Positions 42,371-51,753 of a stretch of 64,000 nucleotides of DNA are shown here, piece by piece (the stretch's first letter is position 1; the number at the start of each line of letters is the position of its first letter). The stretch covers positions 248,001 to 312,000 of the forward strand of contig JAPZSB010000007.1 of assembly GCA_027531565.1 (NCBI GenBank), in the 5' to 3' direction. A model generated the notes under the pieces. The model saw only the letters and a program-made list of their open reading frames with translations, had not been told where the DNA came from and did no database searches. The translations under genes and the position numbers were made by a program. Source of the stretch: Beijerinckiaceae bacterium (GTDB lineage: Bacteria; Pseudomonadota; Alphaproteobacteria; Rhizobiales; Beijerinckiaceae).

Positions 42371-43456
42371 TCAGCCCACCTGGCCGCGATGGCGGAGATA
42401 ATGATCGGCCAGCACGATGGCCATCATGGCCTCGCCGACCGGGACCGCACGGATGCCGACGCAGGGATCATGCCGGCCCTTGGTGAGGATCTCTGTCTCG
42501 TTGCCGAAGCGATCCACCGTCTCGCGCGGGGTGAGGATCGACGAGGTCGGCTTCACCGCGAAACGCACCACGATGGGCTGCCCGGTGGAAATGCCGCCGA
42601 GAATACCGCCGGCATGGTTGGCCATGAAGACCGGCTGACCGTCATTGCCGATCCGCATCGTATCGGCGTTTTCCTCACCGGTCAGTTCCGCCGCGCCGAA
42701 GCCGGCGCCGATCTCGACGCCCTTGACCGCGTTGATCGACATCATCGCGGAAGCGAGATCGGCATCGAGCTTGCCGTAGATCGGCGCGCCAAGGCCCGCC
42801 GGAACGCCTTCCGCCACGATTTCCAGCACGGCGCCGATCGAGGAGCCATTCTTGCGGATGCCATCAAGATAATCCGCGTAGAAGGCCGCCATTTCAGCAT
42901 CCGGGCAGAAGAACGGGTTGTTGCCGACCTCGTCCCAGTTCCAGCGGCTGCGATCGATGGCATGCGGCCCCATCTGGACGAGAGCACCGCGCACGCGCAT
43001 GCCCGGCACGATCTTGCGGGCGATGGCGCCGGCTGCGACGCGCATCGCGGTCTCGCGCGCCGAGGACCGCCCGCCGCCGCGCGGATCGCGGATGCCGTAT
43101 TTCGCGTCATAGGTGAAATCGGCATGGCCGGGACGGTAGGCCGAGGAAATGGCCGCGTAATCCTTCGAGCGCTGGTCGACATTCTGGATCAGCAGGCCGA
43201 TCGAGGTGCCGGTCGTGCGCTGGATGCCATCCGCCTCGGTATAGACACCGGAGAGGATCTTCACCTCGTCCGGCTCCTGGCGCTGCGTGGTGTAGCGGCT
43301 CTGGCCCGGGCGGCGGCGGTCGAGATCGGCCTGGATATCGGCCTCGACCAGCGGGATCATCGGCGGACAGCCATCGACGACGCAGCCGATGGCCGGGCCA
43401 TGGCTTTCGCCGAAAGTGGTGAAACGGAACAGATGACCGAAGGAATTGTGCGACAT
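42371..43456 (-). CDS. aroC: Chorismate synthase
   Basis: 361 residues, normal length. It converts 5-enolpyruvylshikimate-3-phosphate to chorismate using reduced FMN. Family blocks: [61 protein letters not shown] with [12 protein letters not shown], and the C-terminal [16 protein letters not shown]. The DLDRRRPG and [12 protein letters not shown] boxes are the flavin- and phosphate-binding loops. Upstream of ribB on the same strand with the inverted-repeat element between them. Confidence 0.97.
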   Translation of the reverse strand: MSHNSFGHLFRFTTFGESHGPAIGCVVDGCPPMIPLVEADIQADLDRRRPGQSRYTTQRQEPDEVKILSGVYTEADGIQRTTGTSIGLLIQNVDQRSKDYAAISSAYRPGHADFTYDAKYGIRDPRGGGRSSARETAMRVAAGAIARKIVPGMRVRGALVQMGPHAIDRSRWNWDEVGNNPFFCPDAEMAAFYADYLDGIRKNGSSIGAVLEIVAEGVPAGLGAPIYGKLDADLASAMMSINAVKGVEIGAGFGAAELTGEENADTMRIGNDGQPVFMANHAGGILGGISTGQPIVVRFAVKPTSSILTPRETVDRFGNETEILTKGRHDPCVGIRAVPVGEAMMAIVLADHYLRHRGQVG

Positions 43457-43513
43457 CCGCGCGATCTAGCGCGAATGCGGGGTGTTGTCCAAGGGCAGAA
43501 TCGGGATCAGGCC

Positions 43514-43909
43514 TTACCGGACCTCGACGCGAAGGGTGTAGCGGCGGCTGGTCTTGCGGGGCGCCTCGACTGTCGGATTGAACTCGAATTCGACCACGAA
43601 TTCATCAGCACCGCGATAGCCGCCCCGTGACGTGTAATAGACCTGCTGGCTCAGGGCCAGGAGCGTGCCGCACTGCCCCGCGACGCGGGCCTGTTCGGCG
43701 CGGAATTCAACACGGCCATGGGCGGGTTGGGTGACAATCCTGGCCTCGGCAAGACCGCCTGCATAACAGGTATCCGTGTTGTACAGGGCGAAGTTGAGCA
43801 TCGGTGTCCGCTGGCCGCTGCGGGCCTGGCGGTCGATGGTCTCGGCGGCAAGAGGTCCTGCGGCAAGGCCCGACAGGACTGCGGCAAGGAAGGCGGATTT
43901 CCGGATCAT
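43514..43909 (-). CDS. Small secreted two-cysteine protein (copy 1)
   Basis: 131 residues from ATG 43909. Signal peptide IRKSAFLAAVLSGLAAGPLAAE. The mature part has DTCYAGGLAEARIV, PAHGRVEF, GQCGTLLAL and VYYTSRGGYRGADEFVVEF, which matches the adjacent 43917 protein block for block. Two cysteines probably form a disulfide. The end resembles cadherin-like strands (GxxGADxFxV). Periplasmic or secreted; function unknown. Its start lies only eight bases from the stop of the upstream copy, so the two are co-transcribed. Confidence 0.72.
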   Translation of the reverse strand: MIRKSAFLAAVLSGLAAGPLAAETIDRQARSGQRTPMLNFALYNTDTCYAGGLAEARIVTQPAHGRVEFRAEQARVAGQCGTLLALSQQVYYTSRGGYRGADEFVVEFEFNPTVEAPRKTSRRYTLRVEVR

Positions 43910-43916
43910 GGCGCGC

Positions 43917-44321
43917 TCACTGGACCTGAAGGGCAATGGACCGCGTTACGGCGGTCAGACCCGGCGCATCGCTCCATCTGTTGTAGTGGAAATCGACCCG
44001 CATCGCGTCAGTGCCGCGGAAGCCACGGGATGGCGTGAAATAGACATTGCGGGCCCAGCCCTCGATACGGCCGCACCGGCCACCATCGATGACGCGACGC
44101 TCCTGCAGGATCTCGACCCGGCCATGCTGCGGCGGCGTGACAAGCTTGCCCTCGGGAACCGCACCGAACGTACAGTTATCGGAATCATACAGGGCCATGG
44201 TTGCAACAAGAATGCGCTTTCCGGCGGGAACACGCACTGAATAACTCTCGGCAATCGCAGAGCCAGCAACCAACGTTGCTGAAAGGATCAGAGCAAATCG
44301 GTGAATGAAGTGCATCGCCAT
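43917..44321 (-). CDS. Small secreted two-cysteine protein (copy 2)
   Basis: 134 residues from ATG 44321 with AAGGAGAT upstream. Signal peptide HRFALILSATLVAGSAIAE. The mature domain aligns with the neighbour at 43514: DSDNCTFGAVPEGKLV, PQHGRVEI, GGRCGRIEG, VYFTPSRGFRGTDAMRVDF. A third relative is at 49266. No enzyme motif is seen. Tandem duplication is likely. Location periplasm or outside. Confidence 0.74.
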   Translation of the reverse strand: MAMHFIHRFALILSATLVAGSAIAESYSVRVPAGKRILVATMALYDSDNCTFGAVPEGKLVTPPQHGRVEILQERRVIDGGRCGRIEGWARNVYFTPSRGFRGTDAMRVDFHYNRWSDAPGLTAVTRSIALQVQ

Positions 44322-44447
44322 GAAAATCTCCTTCTGCGCGCAAGCATAAAAGGAGATGGCACCGCATGACAACAGAAGAAACAGGTTCCCCACATTACCG
44401 GGATGCATGGAGACGGGACGTGGTGCAGTCCCGCCTCTCAGTCGCGA

Positions 44448-47400
44448 TCAATGCGTGCTGGCCACCGGAACCGCCGGGGCGCCGCCCCAGACCGTATTGG
44501 CCGGGATCTGCTCGCCCTTCATCACCAGCGTCAGCGGGTTGAGGCGGGCATAATCGCCGACGCGGGTGTCGTAGAGCACCGTGGCGAAGGAGCCGATGGA
44601 CACGCCGTCGCCGATCTCGACCCGGCCGACCTTCATGACGCGGTCCTCGTAGAGATGCGTCTGGAGGCAGGAGAGATCGTTCATGGCGACATGGTTGCCG
44701 ACCTTCACGCAGTCGAATTCGGTGATGTCGGTCGTGTCCATGTAGACGCCCTCGCCGATCTTCGCACCGAAGAGGCGGAGGAACATCGGCAGGAAAGGCG
44801 TGCCGCGCAGGTGCTCGAGCAGCACCTTGCCGCCGAGACCCCAGTAGAGCACGGCCACCGCCTCGGTCTTCATCGCCCACCAGGACCACATCGGCTTGGC
44901 CACCGGCTTGTAGACGCCCATGAGCATCCATTTGATGGCGCAGACGCAGAGCACCATGATGATCGGCATGACGAGGCTGGCCGCCACGAACCAGCCGAGG
45001 GCGGCCGCATAGGCCACGCGCTCGTAGGCCGGGTAGATGAAGAAATAGACCGCGATCGAGCCGAGCGTCAGGAACAGCATCGTCGGGAAAGTGGTATGCA
45101 TGGCCTCGAAGACCGCACGCCACAGCTTCATGCGGAGCGGCGGCTCATAGGTCCAGTTTGCGGCGATATCGCCGAATTTCTGGCGGACCGGGAACTTGAT
45201 CGGCGGCGAGCCGAACCAGGTCTCCTCCTTCTCGGCAAGGCCGGATTCCGGCGCACGGGATTTCACGCCGATCAGCGCGCCTTCCTTGAGGTGCGAGCCA
45301 TGGGCAATGACCGCGTTGTTGCCGACGAAGACGCGATCCTCGATCACCGTCTTGCGGAAGGTGACCCATCCGCGATGGTTGTCCTCGTCGCCGAGCACGC
45401 ATTCATCGGCCATGAAGGAGCCTTCCCCGATCGAGATCAGGTCATAGCGGGCGCCGATATTGGTCGAGATTTCCGCGCCCTTGCCGATGCGCGCGCCCAT
45501 CAGCCGATACCAGTTGCGCATGTAGATGGTGGCGTAGAGCGAGGAGAGCGTGTCGAGCGAGACCTCGGTGGCGAGGTTCACCATCCATTGCCGGAGATAG
45601 AAGAAGGAGTGGATGGAATGCGTGCCCTCCTGCAGCCGGCGCGGCAGCAGGATCCAGCGGATGGCGATGACGAAGGCCAGCGTGAAGACCACGAGCGCCG
45701 CGCCCATCAGCCACGCGACGAAGGGCAGCACATGATACCATTCGATGCCCGGGAGCGAATCCACCAGCAGCGTCTCGACCGTGTCGAACACGAAGAAGGC
45801 CGGGAAAAGCGGGATCAGCCCGATGGCGGAGAAGGCCAGGATCAGCGTGCCATAGACCCAGTATTGCAGATGCGCCCAGAGGCGGTTCGGCAGGGATTTC
45901 GGCGGAAGCGCCGCGACATCGACCATGCCGATCTTCCGCGCGGGCGAACCGTCCCAGATCTCGGCCTCCGCAACCTGGGTGCCTTCGGCGAGAGCCGTCA
46001 TGTCCTCGATCCGGGCATCCGCGCCGATCACGCAGCCGGCCGGCACGATGGACTGGTTGCCGATATAGGCGTCGCGGCGGATCTCGACCCGGCCGATGAT
46101 CAGCTCGCCGGCGATGATCTCGGCATTGGCGATATTGGCCTTGTGCCCGATCGAGGCGCCGGCGCCGATCGTCACGAGATCGGCAGCACCGAATTCGGCA
46201 TGGGCGATCAGCACGCCGGAGCCGATCTTCGCGCCCATCAGGCGCAGATAGAGCCGCATGATCGGCGAATTGGCGAGATAGCTCGGATGGACGAGCGCAT
46301 TGAGGCGCTGCACGAACCACCAGCGGAAGAAATAGGCGCCCCAGAGCGGATAGCGGCCGGGCCGGGTGCGGCCGAGGACCAGCCATTTCAACGCGACAAC
46401 CAGCGCCAGCGTGCCGAACTTGATGCACATATAGGCCGAGCAGAGCACGGCGACCGTCATGCCGAAGGACAGATCGCGCTCGGAAATGAACATGAAGGTG
46501 ATGAACACCCCGAGCCATTGCAGCGTCGAGACCGAGAGGATGACCGGCATGGCCAGGGCCTGCGCGACACCGCAGGCGAAGCGCTTCGCGCGGCTCGGCG
46601 GCACGAAGGAGAGGTCGGGCGGCGGCGCGGACAGCATGGCGCCGAAGCGCTCGTCCAGCATCGCCCCGATCCTGCGAAGGGTGCGGAGCTGGTAGATATC
46701 CTGCAGCGTGATGCCGGCAAAGGCGGGCGTCTCGCGGACGATCGAGATGAACTGGGCCGCAATCAGCGAATGGCCACCGAGATCGAGGAAGAAATCGGCC
46801 TCGAAGGTGATGGCGCGGCCCGGCAGCACCTTGCGGGCCGCATTCAGCAGCAGCGCCTCGGTCTCGGTGCGCGGCGGCTCCTCGTCATTCGCGGCGACGA
46901 TCTGCTCCGAGAGCGTCATCGCCTTGAGCGCCTTGCGGTCGGTCTTGCCGGAGATCAGCCGCGGCAGGCTCTCGACCGGCTCGAACCGTTCGGGGATCAT
47001 GTAGGCCGGCAGGCGGCGGCGGAGTTCCTCGCGCAGGGTGGTCGGCACGACAATGCTCTCGGCCTCGGGCACGACGAAGGCGACGAGGCGGTCCATGCCG
47101 CCATCGCTGCGCACCACGACGGCCGCCTGTGCGACATCGTCACAATCGACCAGCGCGTTCTCGATTTCGCCCAGCTCGACGCGGAAGCCCCGGATCTTGA
47201 CCTGGTCATCGATGCGGCCGTGGAAGACGATGTTCCCGTCCGCATTCAGGCTGACGGCATCGCCGGAGCGATAGAGGATCGGGTCCGGCCCGTCGGCGAC
47301 GAAGGGGTTCGCGATGAATTTCTCGGCGGTCAGTTCGGGCCGGGCGAGATAGCCCTGCGCCACGCCGGGGCCGCCGATCAGCAATTCGCCCTCGCGGCCG

Positions 47401-48461
47401 GGCGGGCAGAGCGCCAGCGATTCATCGACGATGTAGCAGGTGTAGTTCGGGATCGGCTTGCCGATCGTCACCGGGCGGCCGGGCATCACCTCGTCCACCG
47501 TGGCGACAACGGTGGCCTCGGTCGGGCCGTAGGTGTTGAGGATGCGGCGGCCGGGGCGGGACCAGCGCTCCACCAGGGCGGGCGGCAGGGCCTCGCCGCC
47601 CAGCAGGATCAGGCGGAGGCCGGGAATGTCCTTCGGGATGACCGAGAGCAGGGTGGGCACCGTATCGATGACGGTCACGCCTTCCTGGTCGAGAAGCTGC
47701 GGCAGCTTCTCGAGATCGGCCATGGTCTCGGGCGTGGCGACCACGAGGGTCGCGCCCGCCAGATAGGGCACCCAGATTTCCTCCATCGAGAGATCGAAGG
47801 CGACGGAGGCGCTCTGGAAGACGACATCGTCCCGCGTGATGCCGTAGACCGCATTCGCCGAGCGCAGGAAATGGCAGATATTCTGCTGGCTGATGACGAT
47901 GCCTTTCGGCACGCCGGTCGAGCCGGACGTGTAGATCAGATAGGCCGGGTCAGCCGGCGAGGCCGCGACCACCGGCGCTTCCGGCATGTCACCATCGGCG
48001 AGCAATGCCGGGGCCGAGAGCAGCGGCTGCGTAATCTCACGGGCTTTCGCCAGCCCGGCTTCGTCGGTAATCAGGGCGATACCGGACGCGTCAGTCAGGC
48101 AGGTGGCGATCCGGTCGACCGGGGCATCCGCGTCGAAGGGCAGGAAAGCGGCGCCGCTCTTGGCAATCGCGACCTGCGCGAGAAGCAGGTCGATGCCACG
48201 CGGCATCCACAGGCCGATCACCGTTCCGGGAACGGCTCCGGAGGCGGCGAGTCGGGCGGCGGCACGGTCGGTCAGGGCTTCGGCCTCGGCCCAGGACACG
48301 GCGCGGGCGCCCGAACGATAGAGAACGCGCTGGCCCTCCCGGGCCGCGCTGGCCCGGAACAGATCGGCCAGCGTTTCGGGACGGAGAAGGCTGGCATCGC
48401 GCATGCCCTGCAGCACCGCATGCCGCTCGGCTTCCGCAAGCCGCGAAGCTTCCGCGATCAT
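44448..48461 (-). CDS. Pls/PosA-type membrane nonribosomal peptide synthetase
   Basis: 1337 residues, ATG 48461. Adenylation domain ~30-520 with YTSGSTGVPKG (177-187), NTYGPTE (309-315), YRSGD, and the catalytic Lys of SGKTDRKAL (~506). Asp223 in FDLSMEEIW is the alpha-amine contact, and Glu227 in the specificity pocket favours a basic amino acid such as Orn or Lys (inference). Carrier domain ~535-605 with phosphopantetheine Ser565 in LGGHS. Then hydrophobic segments alternate with left-handed beta-helix repeats: ~735-840 (IGAGASIGHKANI, IGADARI), ~1030-1110 and a shorter one near 1250-1330. There is no condensation domain and no thioesterase. This is the layout annotated as Pls/PosA, related to epsilon-poly-lysine synthetase. 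The product is unknown. Confidence 0.86.
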   Translation of the reverse strand: MIAEASRLAEAERHAVLQGMRDASLLRPETLADLFRASAAREGQRVLYRSGARAVSWAEAEALTDRAAARLAASGAVPGTVIGLWMPRGIDLLLAQVAIAKSGAAFLPFDADAPVDRIATCLTDASGIALITDEAGLAKAREITQPLLSAPALLADGDMPEAPVVAASPADPAYLIYTSGSTGVPKGIVISQQNICHFLRSANAVYGITRDDVVFQSASVAFDLSMEEIWVPYLAGATLVVATPETMADLEKLPQLLDQEGVTVIDTVPTLLSVIPKDIPGLRLILLGGEALPPALVERWSRPGRRILNTYGPTEATVVATVDEVMPGRPVTIGKPIPNYTCYIVDESLALCPPGREGELLIGGPGVAQGYLARPELTAEKFIANPFVADGPDPILYRSGDAVSLNADGNIVFHGRIDDQVKIRGFRVELGEIENALVDCDDVAQAAVVVRSDGGMDRLVAFVVPEAESIVVPTTLREELRRRLPAYMIPERFEPVESLPRLISGKTDRKALKAMTLSEQIVAANDEEPPRTETEALLLNAARKVLPGRAITFEADFFLDLGGHSLIAAQFISIVRETPAFAGITLQDIYQLRTLRRIGAMLDERFGAMLSAPPPDLSFVPPSRAKRFACGVAQALAMPVILSVSTLQWLGVFITFMFISERDLSFGMTVAVLCSAYMCIKFGTLALVVALKWLVLGRTRPGRYPLWGAYFFRWWFVQRLNALVHPSYLANSPIMRLYLRLMGAKIGSGVLIAHAEFGAADLVTIGAGASIGHKANIANAEIIAGELIIGRVEIRRDAYIGNQSIVPAGCVIGADARIEDMTALAEGTQVAEAEIWDGSPARKIGMVDVAALPPKSLPNRLWAHLQYWVYGTLILAFSAIGLIPLFPAFFVFDTVETLLVDSLPGIEWYHVLPFVAWLMGAALVVFTLAFVIAIRWILLPRRLQEGTHSIHSFFYLRQWMVNLATEVSLDTLSSLYATIYMRNWYRLMGARIGKGAEISTNIGARYDLISIGEGSFMADECVLGDEDNHRGWVTFRKTVIEDRVFVGNNAVIAHGSHLKEGALIGVKSRAPESGLAEKEETWFGSPPIKFPVRQKFGDIAANWTYEPPLRMKLWRAVFEAMHTTFPTMLFLTLGSIAVYFFIYPAYERVAYAAALGWFVAASLVMPIIMVLCVCAIKWMLMGVYKPVAKPMWSWWAMKTEAVAVLYWGLGGKVLLEHLRGTPFLPMFLRLFGAKIGEGVYMDTTDITEFDCVKVGNHVAMNDLSCLQTHLYEDRVMKVGRVEIGDGVSIGSFATVLYDTRVGDYARLNPLTLVMKGEQIPANTVWGGAPAVPVASTH

Positions 48462-48646
48462 CGTCCATCCCCCGCTGGCCCTTCCGGGCGTTTTCTTCAG
48501 GCGGCAGAACCACAGCCGGATCGACAGGATTAGTCAATCCGGATGAACTCCGGCGCACCTGTCCTGCCTGTGCCGGAAACCGGCCTGTTCTCGCCAATCG
48601 ACACCGCGTATCGAGCCCTGCAACTGAATTGGGGCTGAACAGCGAC

Positions 48647-49261
48647 TCAGGCGTGCCCGGGATGGGGAAGCCAAATCATCCGGCCTGCGGCGAAACGAAG
48701 CACGCGCCCCTGCCAGATATCGGCATGGAGCACCTGTTCGGCCGGGAGGCCAGCCAGAAGATGCATCATCACGCGGGCGACTCCGCCATGCGAGACCACG
48801 CAGCAGGGCCGCGGCGATTCCGCGAGCCAGCCGCCGACGCGCTCGGCCACGCCGGCATAGCTTTCGCCGCCCGGCGGGGCGAAATGCCAGCGATCCCGCT
48901 CGCGGTCGCGGTGGTTGATCGGATCCCGCGCGCGGATTTCCGGCCAGGTCCGGCCTTCCCAATGGCCGAAGCCGATCTCGGCGAGGCGGGGTTCAAGCCC
49001 GGGGGCAAGGCCCGGCACGGCCAGGGCCTCGAGCAGCAGGTCGGCCGTCTGGCGCGTGCGCTTGAGCGGGCTTGCATAGACCGGCAGGGCCGCGAGGGCG
49101 CCGGCGCCGAAATCCGCTTCGACCGCGAGGCGGAGGGTTTCCGCCACCGCCTTCGCCTGCGCCCGGCCGCGGGGGTTGAGATCGGTATCGGTCCTGCCCT
49201 GCAGGCGGCCCTCGCGATTCCAGTCGGTCTCGCCGTGGCGCACGAAGTAGATCGTCGTCAT
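48647..49261 (-). CDS. Histidine phosphatase (phosphoglycerate mutase-like) family protein
   Basis: 204 residues. The catalytic N-terminus TTIYFVRHGETDWNREGRLQG carries the RHG phospho-histidine motif. TRQTADLL, FGHWEGRTWPEI (proton-donor Glu) and VVSHGGVARVM (second His) complete the site. It could be a phosphoglycerate mutase-like, sugar-phosphate or alpha-ribazole phosphatase. It starts four bases before the end of the next upstream gene (stop at 49266), on the minus strand with fabI. Confidence 0.9.
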   Translation of the reverse strand: MTTIYFVRHGETDWNREGRLQGRTDTDLNPRGRAQAKAVAETLRLAVEADFGAGALAALPVYASPLKRTRQTADLLLEALAVPGLAPGLEPRLAEIGFGHWEGRTWPEIRARDPINHRDRERDRWHFAPPGGESYAGVAERVGGWLAESPRPCCVVSHGGVARVMMHLLAGLPAEQVLHADIWQGRVLRFAAGRMIWLPHPGHA

Positions 49262-49265
49262 GGCC

Positions 49266-49772
49266 CTACTCGACGATCACCTTCGCGGAAACCTCGCGGA
49301 TATCGCCCTCGGGATAGACGATCCTGAACTGGAAGGTTTCCTCGCCCTTGAACCGGCGATCTGGGCGGTAGAACACGCCGAGGCCGTAGGGCGAGGTGCC
49401 GATGCAATTGGTGCGCGGCGCGCCGGGTACGGCCCGGAGATTGATCGCGTTCGGCCGGGTATAGAGCTTGCCGTTCTTCGGCGCTTCCGTGGTCTCGAGC
49501 CGCGGGTTCGGGCCGACCTTGCATTCGCGCGACAACGTCAGATAGGTGCTGATGAAGATCTCGCGGCCGATGCGGCCCTTCCGCTCGACTTCCGTTTTCA
49601 CGATCTTCGGTTCGGGCTTCGGCTGCGTGGCACCGGAAAGCGGCTGGAGACCGGGCACCTGCGGCGCGACAGCCTGGGCCAGCGCGATGGCCGGCGCGAG
49701 CACGAGGCCGCCCGCGAGAACCCGGGCGAGGATGCCGGCAGGAACGAAGCGCTTGGCAATGGCGGCCGGCAT
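49266..49772 (-). CDS. Secreted small protein, third member of the two-cysteine family
   Basis: 168 residues from ATG 49772, preceded by GAGGG. A hydrophobic signal sequence (IAKRFVPAGILARVLAGGLVLAPAIALA) is followed by a Pro-rich spacer (PQVPGLQPLSG, PKPEPKIV). The domain ECKVGPNPRLETTEAPKNGKL with TNCIGTSPYGLGVFYRPDRRFKGEETFQF parallels the proteins at 43514 and 43917 in Cys positions and in the final G-E-E-T-F strand. Function unknown. It lies between fabI and the histidine phosphatase. Confidence 0.7.
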   Translation of the reverse strand: MPAAIAKRFVPAGILARVLAGGLVLAPAIALAQAVAPQVPGLQPLSGATQPKPEPKIVKTEVERKGRIGREIFISTYLTLSRECKVGPNPRLETTEAPKNGKLYTRPNAINLRAVPGAPRTNCIGTSPYGLGVFYRPDRRFKGEETFQFRIVYPEGDIREVSAKVIVE

Positions 49773-49783
49773 GATGGCGTCCC

Positions 49784-50620
49784 TCAATCCTTGTCGAGCG
49801 AGAGATCCGGCGCGTCCGGGTTCTTCATGCCGACGATATGGTACCCGGCATCCACGTGGCTGACCTCGCCGGTCACCCCGCGCGACATGTCCGACAGGAA
49901 ATAGACCGCGCTCTGGCCGACTTCCTCGGTGGTGACGGTACGGCGCAGCGGCGCGTTGTATTCGTTCCACTTCAGGATGTAGCGGAAATCGCCGATCCCC
50001 GATGCGGCGAGCGTCTTGATCGGGCCGGCGGAGATGGCGTTGACGCGGATCGCCTTCGGGCCGAGATCCGCCGCGAGATAGCGCACCGAGGCTTCGAGTG
50101 CCGCCTTGGCCACGCCCATCACATTGTAATGCGGCATCCATTTCTCGGCGCCGTAATAGGTCAGCGTGAGGATGGAACCACCATCCGTCATCAGTTTCTC
50201 CGCCCGCTGGGCGACTGCCGTCAGCGAATAGCAGGAGATCAGCATCGTCCGGGAGAAATTGGCTTCCGACGTCTCGACATAGCGGCCGGTCAATTCGTCC
50301 TTGTCGGAGAAGGCGATGGCGTGGACCACGAAATCCAGCTTGCCCCAGGCCTTCTCCACCTCGGCGAAGACGGCATCGATGGTGGCACTGTCGGTGACAT
50401 CGCAATGGCCGACGACGAGGGCGCCGAGTTCGGCGGCCAGCGGCTCGACGCGCTTCTTCAGGGCATCGCCCTGGTAGGTGAAAGCCAGTTCCGCACCGGC
50501 GGCATGGGCCGCCTTGGCAATGCCCCAGGCGATCGACATCTTGTTGGCAACGCCCATGATGAGGCCGCGCTTGCCGCGCATCACACCGCTGATCGGGTTT
50601 GCTTCCTGCGTCGTGGTCAT
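49784..50620 (-). CDS. fabI: Enoyl-[acyl-carrier-protein] reductase (NADH)
   Basis: 278 residues from ATG 50620, with GAGGACGG upstream; a longer frame has no better site. It performs the last reduction of fatty-acid elongation. Family features: GLIMGVANKMSIAWGIAKAAHA (FabI glycine loop), HAIAFSDKDELTGRYVETS, the catalytic YNVMGVAK (Tyr-x6-Lys), KAIRVNAISAGPIKTLAASGI and VYFLSDMSRGVTGEVSHVDAGYHIVGM. The dnaJ-like gene is upstream on the same strand. Confidence 0.97.
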   Translation of the reverse strand: MTTTQEANPISGVMRGKRGLIMGVANKMSIAWGIAKAAHAAGAELAFTYQGDALKKRVEPLAAELGALVVGHCDVTDSATIDAVFAEVEKAWGKLDFVVHAIAFSDKDELTGRYVETSEANFSRTMLISCYSLTAVAQRAEKLMTDGGSILTLTYYGAEKWMPHYNVMGVAKAALEASVRYLAADLGPKAIRVNAISAGPIKTLAASGIGDFRYILKWNEYNAPLRRTVTTEEVGQSAVYFLSDMSRGVTGEVSHVDAGYHIVGMKNPDAPDLSLDKD

Positions 50621-50741
50621 CCGTCCTCGATCCTCGGTCTCATGCATAGATGCCGCGCAGCGCGAAGCAGCCCGGCTTTCTGCCTTCCTTACCCGGTTCC
50701 GGCGAAGGTTCAAGCCTTGGCGGGCGGCCCTGCACCGGCTT

Positions 50742-51641
50742 TCAGGCCCGCCGGCGACGGAAAAACCCTTCCATCTCGGGATCCGGAGGGCCGAGATCGA
50801 TGTCGAGCGAGACGAAGAGATCCCCGTTTCCGTCCTTGCCGGGCAGGCCCTTGCCGCGCAGGCGCAGCGTCTTCCCGCCGCTCGTCCAGGCCGGAACCGT
50901 CACCTCGACCTCGCCCTGCAGGGTCGGCACGCGGATCGCACCGCCCAGCACGGCATCGCGGATCGGAACCGCAACCGAGAGACGGAGATCCTGCCCGTCC
51001 ACCACGAAACGCGGATGGCGCTGGTAGCGCAGGGTGACGCGGACATCGCCGTTCGGCCCGCCGAAGGGCGAGGGATGACCCTGCCCGCGCAACCGCAACG
51101 TGGCGCCGTTGGCTGCGCCTTTCGGAATATTCACCTCGACCGCGCGGCCATCCGGAAGCGTGATCCGGCGCGAGCCGCCGGCTACCACATCCTCCAGCGC
51201 GATGGCGGCCTCGAGCTCGATATCCTCGCCCGCGGGGATGGGCGAGGCGCGGCTGGTGCGCGGCTCGTCGCGGCCCGGCGTCTCGAACTGGCGGAAGAGA
51301 TCGGAAAACATGTCGCGCGGGTCCGGCCTGGCGCCGCCCATGCCGAAATCGAACCGGAAGCCGCCCGGCCCGCCCGCGCCGCCGGCCGGATCGAAACCCA
51401 TGCCTGCCCCGGCGCGGGGCCGGCCGTCGGCATCGATCTCGCCACGGTCATAGGCGCGCTTCTTGGTGGCATCGCCGAGGATCTCGTAGGCGGCATTGAC
51501 CTCGGCGAACCGCTCCTTGGCCTTCGGATCGTCCTTGTTGTGATCGGGATGATGGGTCTTGGCGAGACGGCGGAAGGCGCGCTTGATGTCCTCGGCGCCA
51601 GCGTCCCGCTTCACTCCCAGAACGGTATACGGATCGCGCAT
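50742..51641 (-). CDS. DnaJ/CbpA-type co-chaperone
   Basis: 299 residues. J-domain at 1-68 with HHPDHNKDD holding the HPD motif. A Gly/Ala-rich spacer (FDPAGGAGGPGGFRFDFGMGG) follows. The C-terminal peptide-binding domains begin at ~130 (EDIELEAAIALEDVVAGGSRRITLP, LRLRGQGHPSPF and a second copy ending LRLRGKGLPGKDGNGDLFV). There are no zinc-finger cysteines, so this is the class II (CbpA/DjlA-like) form. It stimulates DnaK ATPase. Confidence 0.93.
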   Translation of the reverse strand: MRDPYTVLGVKRDAGAEDIKRAFRRLAKTHHPDHNKDDPKAKERFAEVNAAYEILGDATKKRAYDRGEIDADGRPRAGAGMGFDPAGGAGGPGGFRFDFGMGGARPDPRDMFSDLFRQFETPGRDEPRTSRASPIPAGEDIELEAAIALEDVVAGGSRRITLPDGRAVEVNIPKGAANGATLRLRGQGHPSPFGGPNGDVRVTLRYQRHPRFVVDGQDLRLSVAVPIRDAVLGGAIRVPTLQGEVEVTVPAWTSGGKTLRLRGKGLPGKDGNGDLFVSLDIDLGPPDPEMEGFFRRRRA

Positions 51642-51753
51642 CGTGTCCTCAGCTCAGCCTGGGCCCGGCGGGCCGGTCATCGGGCCCGGGAAAGGCCTTT
51701 ATGCCATGGACATGGGCATGGCGCAGCATTTTTGCAACAGATGCGTGCACGTC

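Noticed and set aside
44403-48533. 1376-codon plus-strand frame over the nonribosomal synthetase
   Set aside because: Antisense shadow of a gene with clear adenylation and carrier motifs; rich in Asp/Arg/His from reversed codons.
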